Shown one piece after another: positions 12,950 through 24,280 of a stretch of 64,000 bases of DNA. The translations under genes and the position numbers were made by a program. Source of the DNA: Paralvinella palmiformis (Eukaryota > Annelida > Polychaeta > Terebellida > Alvinellidae). Position 1 is the first letter of the stretch, and each line of letters starts with the position of its first letter. The DNA is taken from NCBI GenBank assembly GCA_025642065.1, contig JAODUP010000916.1, forward strand, positions 90,001-154,000, read 5' to 3'. The notes beneath the pieces were generated by a model. That model did not search any database, had not been told where the DNA came from, and saw only the letters and a program-made list of their open reading frames with translations.

Positions 12950-13532
12950 TATGTATGTTAGTTTAATGAGAGTTACATAGAACTGACATCACAATTAGCT
13001 TACAGTAGTAAATTGTCAATTATGGTATCATTCGTACCTCACACATATATACAAATACAACCAGATTGCTGACTCAAACTCTCATTTTGAATAATTGTCA
13101 ATATCACAGTTAGATGATGATGTATCATACATCTGACTGCATCCCTTGATAAAATCTCATCATCTTTCCATTCAACTCTCTAGCACAGAAATAAAAATTA
13201 TTTAAAAAAACCAACCCTAGTATTAAAAATAACATTGAGTCAGTAAAATCACTGGGCAAGCAACATGAAATATAATACGTACATCAGTATTTTTGATATT
13301 CTAACAAAAAGATGCGCGCTTTCTAAAATAAGTAGAAGTTCATAAATAATATTCTCCTACGCTTGTTTAATTTAAAATTTAAACTTGGAAAGGCAGACAA
13401 CACTTTGTTTTTTTCTTTAAATACACCAAACTGACAGCTAAAGTCTGTAATGATTATACATCATAACAACAGAGAAATCTCTTTACATCATCCGCATTGC
13501 CCAGTACCAAATAAACTAGGTCAGGTTGAAGG
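12950..13532. other. 3' flank of the acidic gene
   Basis: AT-rich sequence downstream of the minus-strand acidic ORF. An ATTAAA on the minus strand near 13370 could serve as a weak polyadenylation signal. No other feature is seen. Confidence 0.35.
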
Positions 13533-14243
13533 TCAGATTCTTCCCATAAAGCCGCCCTTACCTTCGACAGCTGATGCTGCCGTCGAAGACACATCCGAAA
13601 CAACATCCCCGCCAGGTGGTAGCACCAACATGTTCAACTGGTCCAGAACGGACGCATTGGCACGTGTTCGGGCTACGAGCAAACCTTCCTCGGCACCAGT
13701 CGCCACTTGATGATCGAGATCGGTAACCTGGTCCAATTCTTTCGCGGAGCAATCCGCCAGCATGGAATCCAGAATTTCGGTCAGGTGACAGCAATCAGTC
13801 ACGTGATTCGAGGCAGAATCGCTTCTGGAATTGTCGAGCGAGTGATCCAACGATGGATCAGCGAGTTGGGTTTCCTTAATATCGCTGCCGAGGTTCTTAG
13901 TGACAGAAGAAGTCCAAACGTCGTCAGCAACATCTAATGTCCTCTCCGATGGTTTATGATCAAAAACGGAAACATCGTGACAAGATACGAAGGATGACGT
14001 CACCAAAGTTCCTCGTTTACGATCATCACCATCGTCGTCGTAATACATCAGTGTGATGTCATCAGCTGAACGTGTTAAAAGGGTATAGGTTAGTTTATCA
14101 TCATTCGGTAGGTCAGATGAGATGGATTCACTGCCATCATCATCACCATCCTCATCACCACCTGTACCATCGCCATCATCACCAGCAACATCATCATCAT
14201 CACCACCTCTACCATCACCATCCTCGTCCTCTTTTTCATCCAT
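13533..14243 (-). CDS. Acidic 236-residue protein, function unknown
   Basis: I do not recognise this gene. The open frame continues upstream to about 14368 without another ATG, so I start at the ATG at 14243, which has A at -3 and G at +4. Residues 1-35 are almost all Asp, Glu and Gly. The middle contains YYDDDGDDRKRG and a run of Ser/Asp-rich sequence. The C-terminal third is less biased and rich in Leu, Asp, Thr and Ala. There is no signal peptide, membrane segment or zinc-binding pattern. The stop is TGA. The acidic run comes from GAT/GAC-rich codons and could be an expanded repeat. Alternatives are the last exon of a larger gene, with an acceptor upstream, or an untranslated open frame. 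Confidence 0.5.
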   Translation of the reverse strand: MDEKEDEDGDGRGGDDDDVAGDDGDGTGGDEDGDDDGSESISSDLPNDDKLTYTLLTRSADDITLMYYDDDGDDRKRGTLVTSSFVSCHDVSVFDHKPSERTLDVADDVWTSSVTKNLGSDIKETQLADPSLDHSLDNSRSDSASNHVTDCCHLTEILDSMLADCSAKELDQVTDLDHQVATGAEEGLLVARTRANASVLDQLNMLVLPPGGDVVSDVSSTAASAVEGKGGFMGRI

Positions 14244-14330
14244 AATGATGACATCCAGCTGTACAGGAGATTCCAGCTTCAAATCTTCATCGACCAACGG
14301 AGAAAGAGATATTTGACACCAACTTGTCAC

Positions 14331-14872
14331 TTCTCCGGAAGATCCAGAACAACGACGTCCTTTAGCGGGTCATTCTAACAAACTGTTTACCGAAAAGCCT
14401 TTACTATTCTCTCTCTCTCTGGCTTCATTCGTTCACAAACATGGATACATCAACTCCGAATCAATCCGGCTGAATAGCGGGATGTTTCTCTCGTTCGACG
14501 GCTCCCAGTAATAACGATTTCCGTCCCGGATGTCGGCTCCGCTTCCGTTTCAATTAAAGGTAAGCCATATTCGGTGTCAGCGTATACATGTCTGGCGCTA
14601 ACCGTACCCGGCTGGATCGACTGCGACGTACTATCAGCCAGCCAGCTGTTGACTGGTCACATGACCCGTACTACAGTCAATCAGAGCCGCAACTATCTGA
14701 TCACATGATCAACTGGATGTCGGGTACACACACACACAATACCTGATCAGCTATCAATTAACATGATTGATCAGTTGCGACTAAAGGTATGTAATGTTTA
14801 CACTAATTTGGTCCACTTTATATCAAACTCGGATTGTAAATTGCTGTAATAATTACTGTTAATACAAAATAT

Positions 14873-14906
<34 letters not shown>

Positions 14907-15294
14907 AATAAATATTAAGAGTAATTGGTGTGTAAAAACAAGAATAAAACTACTAATAAAAATAGTTTTTGATCAAATTAAAAGACATTCATAAAGAAAC
15001 ATCTTCGCGGAGTATTAAAAACCAGTTGCTTTGTAAACAAAATCGTTTAAAGACGAGAAATTTAAACGTACAGATAGCATCTGTTTGTGCTGATTATTGA
15101 ACCATCTTAGCCAAATATAAAAAATAACAACTTGTACAAATGATCCACGAGTTTCATCATCATATCATCATCACATCATCCACTACGAATGAGTATGATA
15201 ACAAATTATGATAACAAACACCAAAAACTTTGTGTGTGTGTGTGATTTTATTAAGCATAGATCACATCAGATAAAGCCGTACAATACTCCCAGC

Positions 15295-15332
<38 letters not shown>

Positions 15333-15553
15333 TGAGGGGGGATATGATGATGAGCCTGTTATCTGATAATATGTTTATATATTGGTTTAACGTCAATGCT
15401 TATTGATGTGACATCTCATATTTGGAATTATGTTTGTGTTTTGTCGCTAGTCTGTCTGTCAGACACCTAAATACATTCCTATACTCTAATCTCTAACTGA
15501 TAAGTTTCCTAGCTCAAAATATTGCCATCATTATCTGAGATACGTTACTGATG
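14331..15553. other. Upstream flank of the acidic gene
   Basis: 14331-14700 is richer in GC and CpG than its surroundings and could hold the 5' leader and promoter of the minus-strand acidic gene. No TATA box is obvious. (TA)n and (TA)n(GA)n microsatellites lie at 14873-14906 and 15294-15332. Confidence 0.35.
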
Positions 15554-15748
15554 CTGTCTAACTTAGTGGGTACTGTCTAACTTAGTGGGTACTGTTTAAG
15601 CTAATGGGTACCGTCTAACTCAGGGGACACTGTCTAAGCTAATGTATACTGTCTAACTTAGTGGCTACTGTCTAACTCAGGGACACTGTCTAAGCTAATG
15701 TATACTGTCTAACTTAGTGGGTACTGTCTAACTTAGTGGGTACTGTAA
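15554..15748. repeat. 19-bp tandem repeat
   Basis: About ten copies of ACTGTCTAACTTAGTGGGT with a second variant (ACTGTCTAAGCTAATGTAT) interleaved. The variants alternate, so the array probably grew by copying pairs. Confidence 0.85.
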
Positions 15749-15795
15749 TACCCATAATTCTATAAACCCAATAACATGTTTATAGCAGACCTGTG

Positions 15796-16125
15796 TCATA
15801 ACACCTACACACTAACATTAACCAATAACACCTCCTAGATAACACTAACACACCCATGATAACACTAACACATCCATGATAACACTAACACATCCTTGAT
15901 AACACTAACCAATAACACCTCCAAGATAACACTAATAGTAATGCAACCACAATAACACCCCTATGATAACATTAACACCTTCACGATAAAACTAACACCT
16001 CCATGATAACATTAACACCTCCACAACGACACTAACATCTCCATGATAACACTTAACACCTTCATGATAACACTTAACACCTTCATGATAACACTTACCA
16101 CCTCCATGATAACACCTTCCAGATA
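15796..16125. repeat. About 20-bp tandem repeat
   Basis: Repeats of CCTCCATGATAACACTAACA with frequent substitutions and small indels, separate from the array just before it. Confidence 0.8.
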
Positions 16126-16305
16126 CATCAACAGTAATAACTGTAAAATATTATATTCTGATGTCAGTGTCAGAAAATCACACAACAATTAGATAAATGA
16201 TGACACTTGATGGGTGAGCATCCACTCTTATCTCTCCTATCTCTTAGATGTGTTCTGTTAATCTATTGTTTTTGTGAATTTAAGGACTCTACATATGAAA
16301 TACGT

Positions 16306-16482
16306 CGGGCGCCTTTGTGGTCTAGTTGGTAGGGCATTGGACCAGAGATCACTACCACTTCAGTTCGAATCTCGGCATGGGCATATCTGAAGGGTGTTTC
16401 ATCTTCGACTTTGCTTCATTACCTTTGGGGGTTGCCCGGCCCATTTAGTCTACCATGTGCACAAAATTGGCGATAAATCATC
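16306..16482 (+). mobile_element. SINE-A copy with target-site duplication
   Basis: Head GGGCGCCTTTGTGGTCTAGT, B box CAGTTCGAATCTC, body as usual, and a tail ending in ATCATC. The flanks read ACATATGAAATACGT (16291-16305) and ACACATGAAATACAT (16483-16497), 13 of 15 identical, as expected for LINE-driven insertion. Confidence 0.85.
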
Positions 16483-16504
16483 ACACATGAAATACATTAA
16501 TATG

Positions 16505-17660
16505 TCAGGTCACATTATGTGTGTGTGTGTGACTTGACCTTCTATAAGGAAACGAATTTATCTGATTAACGGTTCTCAGTAAACAGTGTATAACTACGAG
16601 ATTACCAGCAACAATATATTCAATTACCCCTGGCGCTACCATGCGACTTAATTTCGCAGTAAGGTCTCGGGTTAGAAGTCTAACAATCACTGTGTTGCAT
16701 TTAATAGGAATGGCATAGACTTCATCCAATAGATAATATGCCACTAAGCTAAGTAAGGTTCAGCGGGATTTTCATGGCTGTCATGGTCCGGTTCAAACTT
16801 ATTTTTTGTACAACCTTTGACATCTGACATGACGATATGAATGAATACAATCAATAATCAAATATATTATAATTCAATGGATGATACCTATTATTGTAAC
16901 ATTGGTGTTTATACTTGATATCTTGTATTGAAAGTGAACTGTTTTAGTTTCTGAATCAACCATTTGTGCAATGTTTACTACATGTAAATGTCAAGGTGTT
17001 AATACTCTAGTGTAATAATATACGATTAGTTCCCAGGCACAAATAAAAATAATATTTCGAAAACTCTACATTAATTATTTTTTAAATCTTCATTAAAATA
17101 AATTGACAAATTTACATAGTTTAACTTTAAAATCATTTATCTAATCCGAGTTAAAATGAATAACGAAGGCTTAGCTGTGTCATTCATCTGGAAAGATCGG
17201 TCCGCTCAATCATTGTGATATATCTTGATAAATATTGTGTTAAATCCTTTGGAAAAGACACAATCGTTCAGCTGAAGTACAGGTCTCAGTCTCTGTATAA
17301 TATGAAATAATTTACTGAAAGATTTCCAGTATTTATCATTAGTTAAAAGTTCCCATCCCATATTAACAGTAGGCGCCATAGCTGTTTCTAACCCGACCTC
17401 AGTTGATAACCGATGCAACGCATTTAGCTCGGATCGGTCTATTGGGATGATCCCGTAAAGAACATCTTTCTATCATTTACTTTATGGTTATCATACATTG
17501 CGCCAACATATTTTACTAATATATCATTACTATTAGTATTATTTCCTCTCCATTATTTCTTCTTGCATATTTTATATTAGATTTAGAAGGACAAGATAAC
17601 AAAAGACAAAAGACAAGGACTCGAACTTTTGACATCCATTTTCCTACACAATATTGTATT
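16505..17660 (-). other. Two open frames of unknown status
   Basis: On the minus strand, frames at 17206-17470 (about 87 codons) and 16505-16744 (about 79 codons) have ordinary amino-acid composition, unlike repeat-driven frames. The first includes GLETAMAPTVNMGWELL. Neither starts at a convincing ATG, and I found no clear splice sites joining them. They could be old transposon pieces, exons, or chance. Confidence 0.25.
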
Positions 17661-17669
17661 TACAATTGA

Positions 17670-18032
17670 TACTTTGGTTATTGGTTTGGTTGTTCGGGGA
17701 GAATCCTCAGGTTGTCCCTTAATCAGCACAGCCTCTATGTTGGAGTGGTTGAGAAACTCCTCCCCCACCACTCACAGGGGAGGAGTATGGAAAGATGGAG
17801 CCGAAATACCCTGAGGGTGGTCACTGCCAGAGTGGTTTACGTCCTCAGGGGTCTTTAACGCCCCCCTTATTTTAAATAATTCAGTGGAGACGGCAGCGCC
17901 ATTTAACGTGGTCAGCCACCCACTATGTTGTGAGCCGAGAAATTAATCTCTGGAACAGTTTCGTCCTCGAACCCGTGACCCTTGGCAACAAATGTCGGGT
18001 GCTTAACCGTTAGGCCACTGAAGCTCACTACT
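17670..18032 (-). mobile_element. SINE-B copy
   Basis: Minus-strand copy of a second, longer SINE. The tRNA-like head (GAGCTTCAGTGGCCTAACGG, then GGGTTCGAGGACG) lies at 17965-18030. It is followed by GGGTGGCTGACCACGTTAAA, an ACGTAAACCACTCTGGCAGT block, GGTATTTCGGCTCCATC and a tail of GGTTGTTCGGGG complement. The copy at 38464-38830 has the same blocks in the same order. Confidence 0.8.
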
Positions 18033-18034
18033 GA

Positions 18035-18144
18035 CTTATTACATATTGTTATTTGTATTAGTATATTACAACGTTGTTATAACGTAAATAAAAGTGTGTG
18101 TACAGTAAAAGTTGGTTATAACCAAATTCATAAATGGTACTTTG

Positions 18145-18178
<34 letters not shown>

Positions 18179-18344
18179 TGGCATGAGAAAGCTCTTCACG
18201 TGGTCAGTATTAATGTGTGTAGGTGTAGATTTTTGTATATTTAGGTTGATGCATGTAGATTTATTTATGTGTAGATTTAATACATTTATGGGAGTATCTA
18301 GGTCTTAAAGGATGTTTAAGTGTTGACGCTCTGAGCCAGTGCCA

Positions 18345-18387
<43 letters not shown>

Positions 18388-18403
18388 TAATACGTATCCT
18401 AAA

Positions 18404-18435
<32 letters not shown>

Positions 18436-19637
18436 GATATCCAGACACACGTCTCATAATATTACCTGTTTTAATAGAGTTTTTCGTTGCCCACTTCTGC
18501 ATCTCCTGTTCTACCACACTGACAACAACACGTGACGTCACAAAAAATCGCAATCCATATTATCTCAATTGATAAAACTGGTCACAGTCCAGTAACTTTT
18601 ACTGTTTACTTTCTGTACTGACTTCAATATCTCAGATCTATATCTCCGTCCATTGCTAGATCTCGGCTGGGTGACCTAGATTCCGAGCTGATGAGATAAT
18701 AAAAATAGGACCAGTTTCCATGGAAACCGAAGCCAAAGTTACACACCTACTATTTACCCAAACGCACACAAGACACAGACGATCCCCTTTGCTTGCTCAG
18801 GACTGTTGCTTTTTATAGCCAACAGAAGATGTGTCAACTTAATAGTCACGAAAAAAGAAAAACTATATTCCAACATACTCCAACATACTGGTTGTATAGT
18901 AATGACTCATTCCAGATTGAAAGCGGGAGGTCGTGTACACTGGGTACGCGCCGTGAAAACAACACAAAAACGGGGGGTCTCCCCCGAAAGCATCTCACTC
19001 GGGTGGCTGGCTACACGGTTCGCATAGGATCCCGATCTGAACTCGCAACGCAGTCCCGGTGATCCTGATGACCTAGATAGAAGCAGATTTAGAAGGTGGC
19101 CGCCACCAGTCCAGTCCTGCACACACACACACACACACAGACCGAGATGTGTACACGACAATATGTATGTTTTCAGTACAGGGTGAAGTCAGCTGATGGA
19201 CAGAGCGGTGGATAAGTAGCCATACAAAGCCTGTCATATCCAGATCTGGCTCCAAACCAGAATTCCGGAAGCTCGATTTTTTCGTCTTTCACATAGTAAT
19301 ATATAATATGGGAGGGGGGGAGGTGTTATAATCTGTCAAATGAACGGAAGGTATAACTTTATAGTGACCAAATTTTCACCAAAAATATTTCAGAATTCCG
19401 TCTTAAATATTTTAATTTATACGAATATATGGACAGAGATCAGTAATAATAACATCTCTAACAGTGTTTTAGCTATTTTACAACACGCACACACACACAC
19501 AATATATATATATATATATGTGTGTACACACACAACGTGGCGAATCCAAGAATTTGGGAGAAATGTAATAAAAATAATTTGCCGAAGAAGATTTATATAC
19601 CATAAAATTTCAAATTATTTATTTGTTTATTTAGTGG
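18035..19637. other. Gene-free stretch rich in microsatellites
   Basis: (TA)n lies at 18146-18175 and 18347-18383, (CA)n/(TA)n at 18403-18435, (CA)n at 19119-19139 and compound tracts at 19484-19533. Open frames here run through these repeats. Confidence 0.55.
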
Positions 19638-19647
19638 ACACACACAC

Positions 19648-20116
19648 TAGGGTGGCCATTTATGATTTTCTATAAAGGACACGTTACTCCCAAAGGGGGG
19701 AAATTGTTATAAGTTACCAACTAGTCACAAATATGCTCACAGAGCCACGCCCACATACACATAGTGTATTTAGAAACACCTTTTATTATTACACAAAAGT
19801 AAAAGAAATGAATATCAAAATTTATTTTTAACCCAAATTGAAGCAGATGTGTTAAAAGTTCCCTTATTTCAAAAGGACAAAGGTAGCATGTCATGAACGG
19901 TTTAATTCTTGCATTTCTGTCCTTTACTTGTCACCTCAAGGAGTTTTCTGTTGGCTAAGAGTTTACTGTACATGGCTGGGCATTCTTCTGAGAAATTAGG
20001 GTCCTGTTGTAATATGTGAAGATCAAAACATGTCCGACTTAAGATGAAACCGGATGGAGGATGACAGGCTCAAAAACCGTACAGTCCGGCGCAAACCCTG
20101 ACATCTGGCCACACCA
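19648..20116. mobile_element. hAT-like MITE
   Basis: The left end TAGGGTGGCCA and the right end, reverse-complemented TGGTGTGGCCA, match at 9 of 11 positions. Both are flanked by the 8-bp sequence ACACACAC (19640-19647 and 20117-20124). An 8-bp duplication and a YAGGG start are typical of the hAT superfamily. The duplication is simple sequence, so it is weaker proof than usual. No coding capacity is seen. Confidence 0.45.
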
Positions 20117-20129
20117 ACACACACTTTAT

Positions 20130-20553
20130 ATTTTTATAAGTGACTGTTTAACTAATAATTTCTTAAAACGACCACGGATTACACTTGAAGGTTACTTTCC
20201 CAATTGTAATATCAAAAATATATTCTCATTAAAATCTCGATTGGCACATTTTCACATGATAAAGTTAATATAAGGACGGGGGGAGGGGGGTGGTGGTGAG
20301 GAAGAAGCACGTGTTTATAAAATATAACAGTTAGGTGACATATAGATGTCATAATGTTCTGATTAAATCCAAGTAATTTTATTACTGGTTTATTAATTAA
20401 CATATTACAATACATTACAATACAAACAGAATGATCCCTTCATCACAATGTTACAAGATGCTCTGATGAAACACAATATTACCGTTAATATTGCAGTGTG
20501 TGTTCAGAGTATAATCAAGTAATGTCTATATTACCTGATTATACAGATTAACT

Positions 20554-20591
<38 letters not shown>

Positions 20592-21059
20592 ACAACTACA
20601 AACATGACACATGTGAGGTCAAGGCCATTAAAACCATTGCTGATATAGATGTATTGTCCAGGGATTGTCACAGATAACATCACTTTATTTATCTGTACCT
20701 CTTCCTCATCTGGTAATTAATATAATCCCATCCTAGAACTATCTTATCTTATCTATAAGTTATCCCAAGTCAACTATCTATGGGCTAGCTTTAGTATACA
20801 ATCATTATTGCTGTTAATAATAATAATAATATTAATAATGGCCGAAATAGAAGTTATTTCTATGTTATCGATTTCAGGTGATTTGTTGTTGTTATTTTAT
20901 ATTTTATTACTAACTCTACATAGAGTTATCTAATTATCAGACAGATAAAAGTTATCATTAATCATCATGTCATTGGATAATCATCATAACAAGTCGGGTT
21001 AGGTCTCTCCTCATAGTTCATTCGTTGACGTGGTCAGGTTGACTTGTATATCTCAACAT
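20130..21059. other. Gene-free stretch
   Basis: A G-rich run lies near 20280 and a (CA)n tract at 20556-20587. At about 20815-20870, minus strand, a short tail fragment (GAAATAACTTCTATTTCGGCC then ATTATT repeats, shown in part) matches the SINE-C 3' end. Confidence 0.5.
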
Positions 21060-21245
21060 AATGATGATCGATGTTTTACGGCCACTTTTGTGCACTAGGT
21101 AGGACACATGGGCCGAGCGACCTCCAAAGGTAATGAAGCGAAGTCGAAGATGAGACACCCTTCAGATATGCCCACGCCGAGATTCGAACTCGGTTGATAG
21201 TGATCTGTGGTCCAACACAGTACCGCTAGACCACTGAGGCGCCCC
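21060..21245 (-). mobile_element. SINE-A copy
   Basis: Minus-strand copy with the (ATC)n tail at 21060-21069 and the head complement GAGGCGCCCC at the right. The B box GAGTTCGAATCTC is intact. It lies just after an AT-rich stretch. Confidence 0.8.
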
Positions 21246-21790
21246 CGATCCAGAGAGCAGGAGCTTTCGCTTCTCATAGAGACATCCAAGCTGGACAAAT
21301 CCATGGATAGAGGCTAGACTGATATAGACTAAGGATGAGGTAACTCTAACAGAAACCTCCAGTACTGAAGTCGGAGGTACTAAGCCTCATGTCACACTCT
21401 AATAGACTACAATACCATATATCAACAGGTATGAAATCGAAAGAAAATAAGTCAGTCGGTTTAGGTGCAGTTATAATAAACAATAAACCAATTAAAGCAA
21501 ATACCATGTTGTACACATATATATATATATATATATATATATTGCTATAAATAGTTTGACAAAATGTACTGAAAACAATGTTCCAGCTGCACATTTTCCA
21601 GCTGGCTGACAGAGACGAAGGATCGAAGTTGGTATTTTATTGAGGAGTAAAACACTACAGAGGTCACTCCACTGTCTGAGGTCAACAAATGAAAGATCTT
21701 TAAAAGATCAGTAACAAAGACCGTATACTAAATGTATCGATCATAACGGTCTCTGATACAAAACAGCCTCTATGTCATTGTAAGTAAGGA

Positions 21791-22066
21791 CGCGGGACTT
21801 TCTTACTCGTGGTCATGCCGTGCTGGAGGTCGGAGGTTCGAATCCCGGTCGTGGCACTATAGTGGGAGGTGTTTTTCGTTCAACGAGGCAACGGGCAAGA
21901 TTTTCTCCACCAAATATGCCATCTATTGTAAATTGTAAATAAATTTAGAATTAGTCCCCGTGCCGTGGTGAAGCAGACGATTACAGACCATAGCGTCTTC
22001 CTCAATTGGTGTACTAAACTTCCTCAAATAAATGTAATTTTGGCCATTACTATTATTATTATTAAA
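21791..22066 (+). mobile_element. SINE-C copy
   Basis: Plus-strand copy. The head has TTACTCGTGGTCATGCCGTG and a good B box (AGGTTCGAATCCC), followed by GTGGCACTATAGTGGGAGG, GAAGCAGACGATTACAGACC, TTGGCCATTACTA and (TTA)n. It is better preserved at the B box than the copy at 7514. Confidence 0.7.
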
Positions 22067-22225
22067 CAATGTGCCGATGCAATGGGGTTACATTTAACAG
22101 GAAAACGTTATGACAATGTCCTGCCCGAAACCGCCATCAACCTTTGTATGTATACACTACATTTTATTGTCTTAAAAGTGAGTTCTAGTACCTGACGTAG
22201 AAATGTTACATATATAACATGATAC

Positions 22226-22411
22226 TGATGATGATTAATGTTTTACGGCCACTTTTGTGCACAAGGTAGGCTAAATGGGCCGAGCGACCTCCAAAGGTAA
22301 TGAAGCGAAGTCAAAGATGAAACACCCTTCAGATATGCCCACGCCGAGATTAGACCTCGGGTGGTAGTGATCCGTGGTCCAACGCGCGCTACAAGATAGA
22401 CCACTGAAGCG
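22226..22411 (-). mobile_element. SINE-A copy
   Basis: Minus-strand copy with tail GATGATGATTAATG. The head complement is slightly damaged (GACCACTGAAGCGG in place of GAGGCGCC), and the B box is mutated to GAGGTCTAATC. Confidence 0.75.
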
Positions 22412-22414
22412 GTC

Positions 22415-23683
22415 TAACTTCATCGATGCTAAAGGTGATTGTTTACGATGAGACAACGATAGACACCATCTTGATATAACCGCCACGGTATGTCACAGAA
22501 CATCTGTCGGTATAAGTCACATGTCACAGTTTATCAGTCATGACTCATTATATGTTTCGAGTTATGGTGTTCCACCCGGATGACTCATCTCTCACCACAT
22601 TAAATACCAGTGATATATCATATCAAATTGTGGAATATTAAATGTACTGTAGCTATACGATTCTCTCCCCAAAACATCCTTTGAAGATACAACTACCATT
22701 TTAGCAATCAACCCACCCCCCTCCGACATACTAAAACGCTGTATCTGTCCTTATTTGGTCTGCCAAATGTCACGTGATCATCACGCACACAGTACATTAT
22801 AACTAAGTGTCCAATTCAAAGGTGATCTCGTTGGTGTGGCTTATTTTATACATGTAGATGGAGCAATCTGTTATCCAATAACATAATGATTATTTTGATT
22901 AATAAGGGCCAACCATAAACGTTCTTGTATACTGTCCCAGAGTAATACTTATTAAATAAATACACATATACTGATGGCATTATGAATGAGAATAGATCAA
23001 TCACGATAAAGTAAGTCACAAGAAAACAAAAAAGGGAACAAAGGGTCAAGGACACCGTATATTTTTGGACTGGTGAAAAATAGGTTTTGGCCAGTCCAAA
23101 ACCCAAACCTATATGTATGTTTGTAAGTATGTTAATATGCATGTGTGTATGTATTGATATACCTATCTATCCGTGTTTATCGGTAAATGAACAAGATCCC
23201 CAATGGACCAACCATTTATCTGATACACCCAGTACAGAATGAACTGGAGTGGAGGTGGAGTGTAGTAATTATACTCTAGAAGAGAACTCTTTTCACTGAA
23301 TACTTCCTGGATAGTAATGTTTTGCATCCAGATAACTGTATGATGCATATCAAGTAGCCATGCCTTAAATACATGTATCCATGTCTTTGACATAAAGCTA
23401 ACCTGCTATCAAATATTGAGCTGTTAGTTTCAGTTAAAAACATTTGCCAATACAAAGAATCTTGCAATCATTCTGTCTTTGATTATACTAATCTGGTGTT
23501 AGACATGAAGCCACCACTTAGATCAAAAGAGAGAGAGAGAGAGTATTACTTTAAATCTTATTTATTCCATTTGAACCACCTAATGGAGAAGTAGACACAA
23601 CTTTTTACACACACACGCAAAACTGTTTCTTCTGCAATTTGTAAAATATTTCTTATGCTATAGCTAAAACATTGTTATAATAT

Positions 23684-23729
<46 letters not shown>

Positions 23730-23950
23730 GAAACCAAAGAAATCATCAAAAGTCATTTAGTCCTAAATCATTCTTAGTAATTAATATTTTGTCTTAATCG
23801 TAGTATCTCTGTCTCCCCCCTCCCCTCTTTCTCTCTCTATTTCTATCTCTCATCTATTTTTCACTCTACCTCACAGACTCATCAAGCAAAAGTGAATACT
23901 TTTTCACATAAACTCAATAACATAAAGAGATGGACAATATAAAAACCAAA
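22415..23950. other. Region downstream of the two-exon gene
   Basis: No further exon could be picked out. A hairpin with 11-bp arms (TTTTGGACTGG) lies at 23063-23101. (GA)n lies at 23523-23541 and (TA)n at 23687-23725. If the donor at 23960 is used, the next exon of the minus-strand gene must lie here or further left. Confidence 0.4.
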
Positions 23951-23960
23951 TACTACTCAC

Positions 23961-24280
23961 ATTTCTCAGCATCACCCATCCATGGCTGGCCTTTGCACAC
24001 TTCTTCTGCCACGCCGTGCAGGTATTTACAGGAACTATGCAGCTTCTGGAAAACTGGCGCGAGCATCGCACTCGGAGGAACACCACCTCTGAGCTCCTTG
24101 TTGAGCTCTGACAACAAAACGATGACTCGCTTGTCAGCTTCAATGCGAGTCTCCAGCTCGTGGAGCAGGCTCGTCAGGCTTTTGTTGTGTATGGAAGGTT
24201 TAACGAGATCCAGAAGACACTTGTTCTGGATCAGTCGGCGCTCAACATCGGCGTGGCTCATATGGATAAGTCTTTGGTGG
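23961..24280 (-). CDS. Second recognised exon of the unknown two-exon gene
   Basis: The acceptor reads TTTTATTTTGGGTGACAG (24281-24298) and the exon opens with C CAC CAA. It joins the donor at 26329 in phase 2, giving a Ser codon across the junction. The 106 codons that follow are open (SHQRLIHMSHADVERRL to KGQPWMGDAEK) and predict helices with heptad-like leucines (LLHELETRIEADKRVIVLL). The exon ends AAAT followed by GTGAGTAG. GTGAGT is an ideal donor, so the protein probably continues in a later exon not seen. If unspliced it would end three codons later at TAG (23953-23955). Confidence 0.7.

Noticed and set aside
16306..16380. tRNA genes at the many GGTTCGAATC-type sites
   Set aside because: A and B boxes are present, but each is followed by the same SINE body and tail, and acceptor and anticodon stems do not pair properly. 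They are SINE heads.
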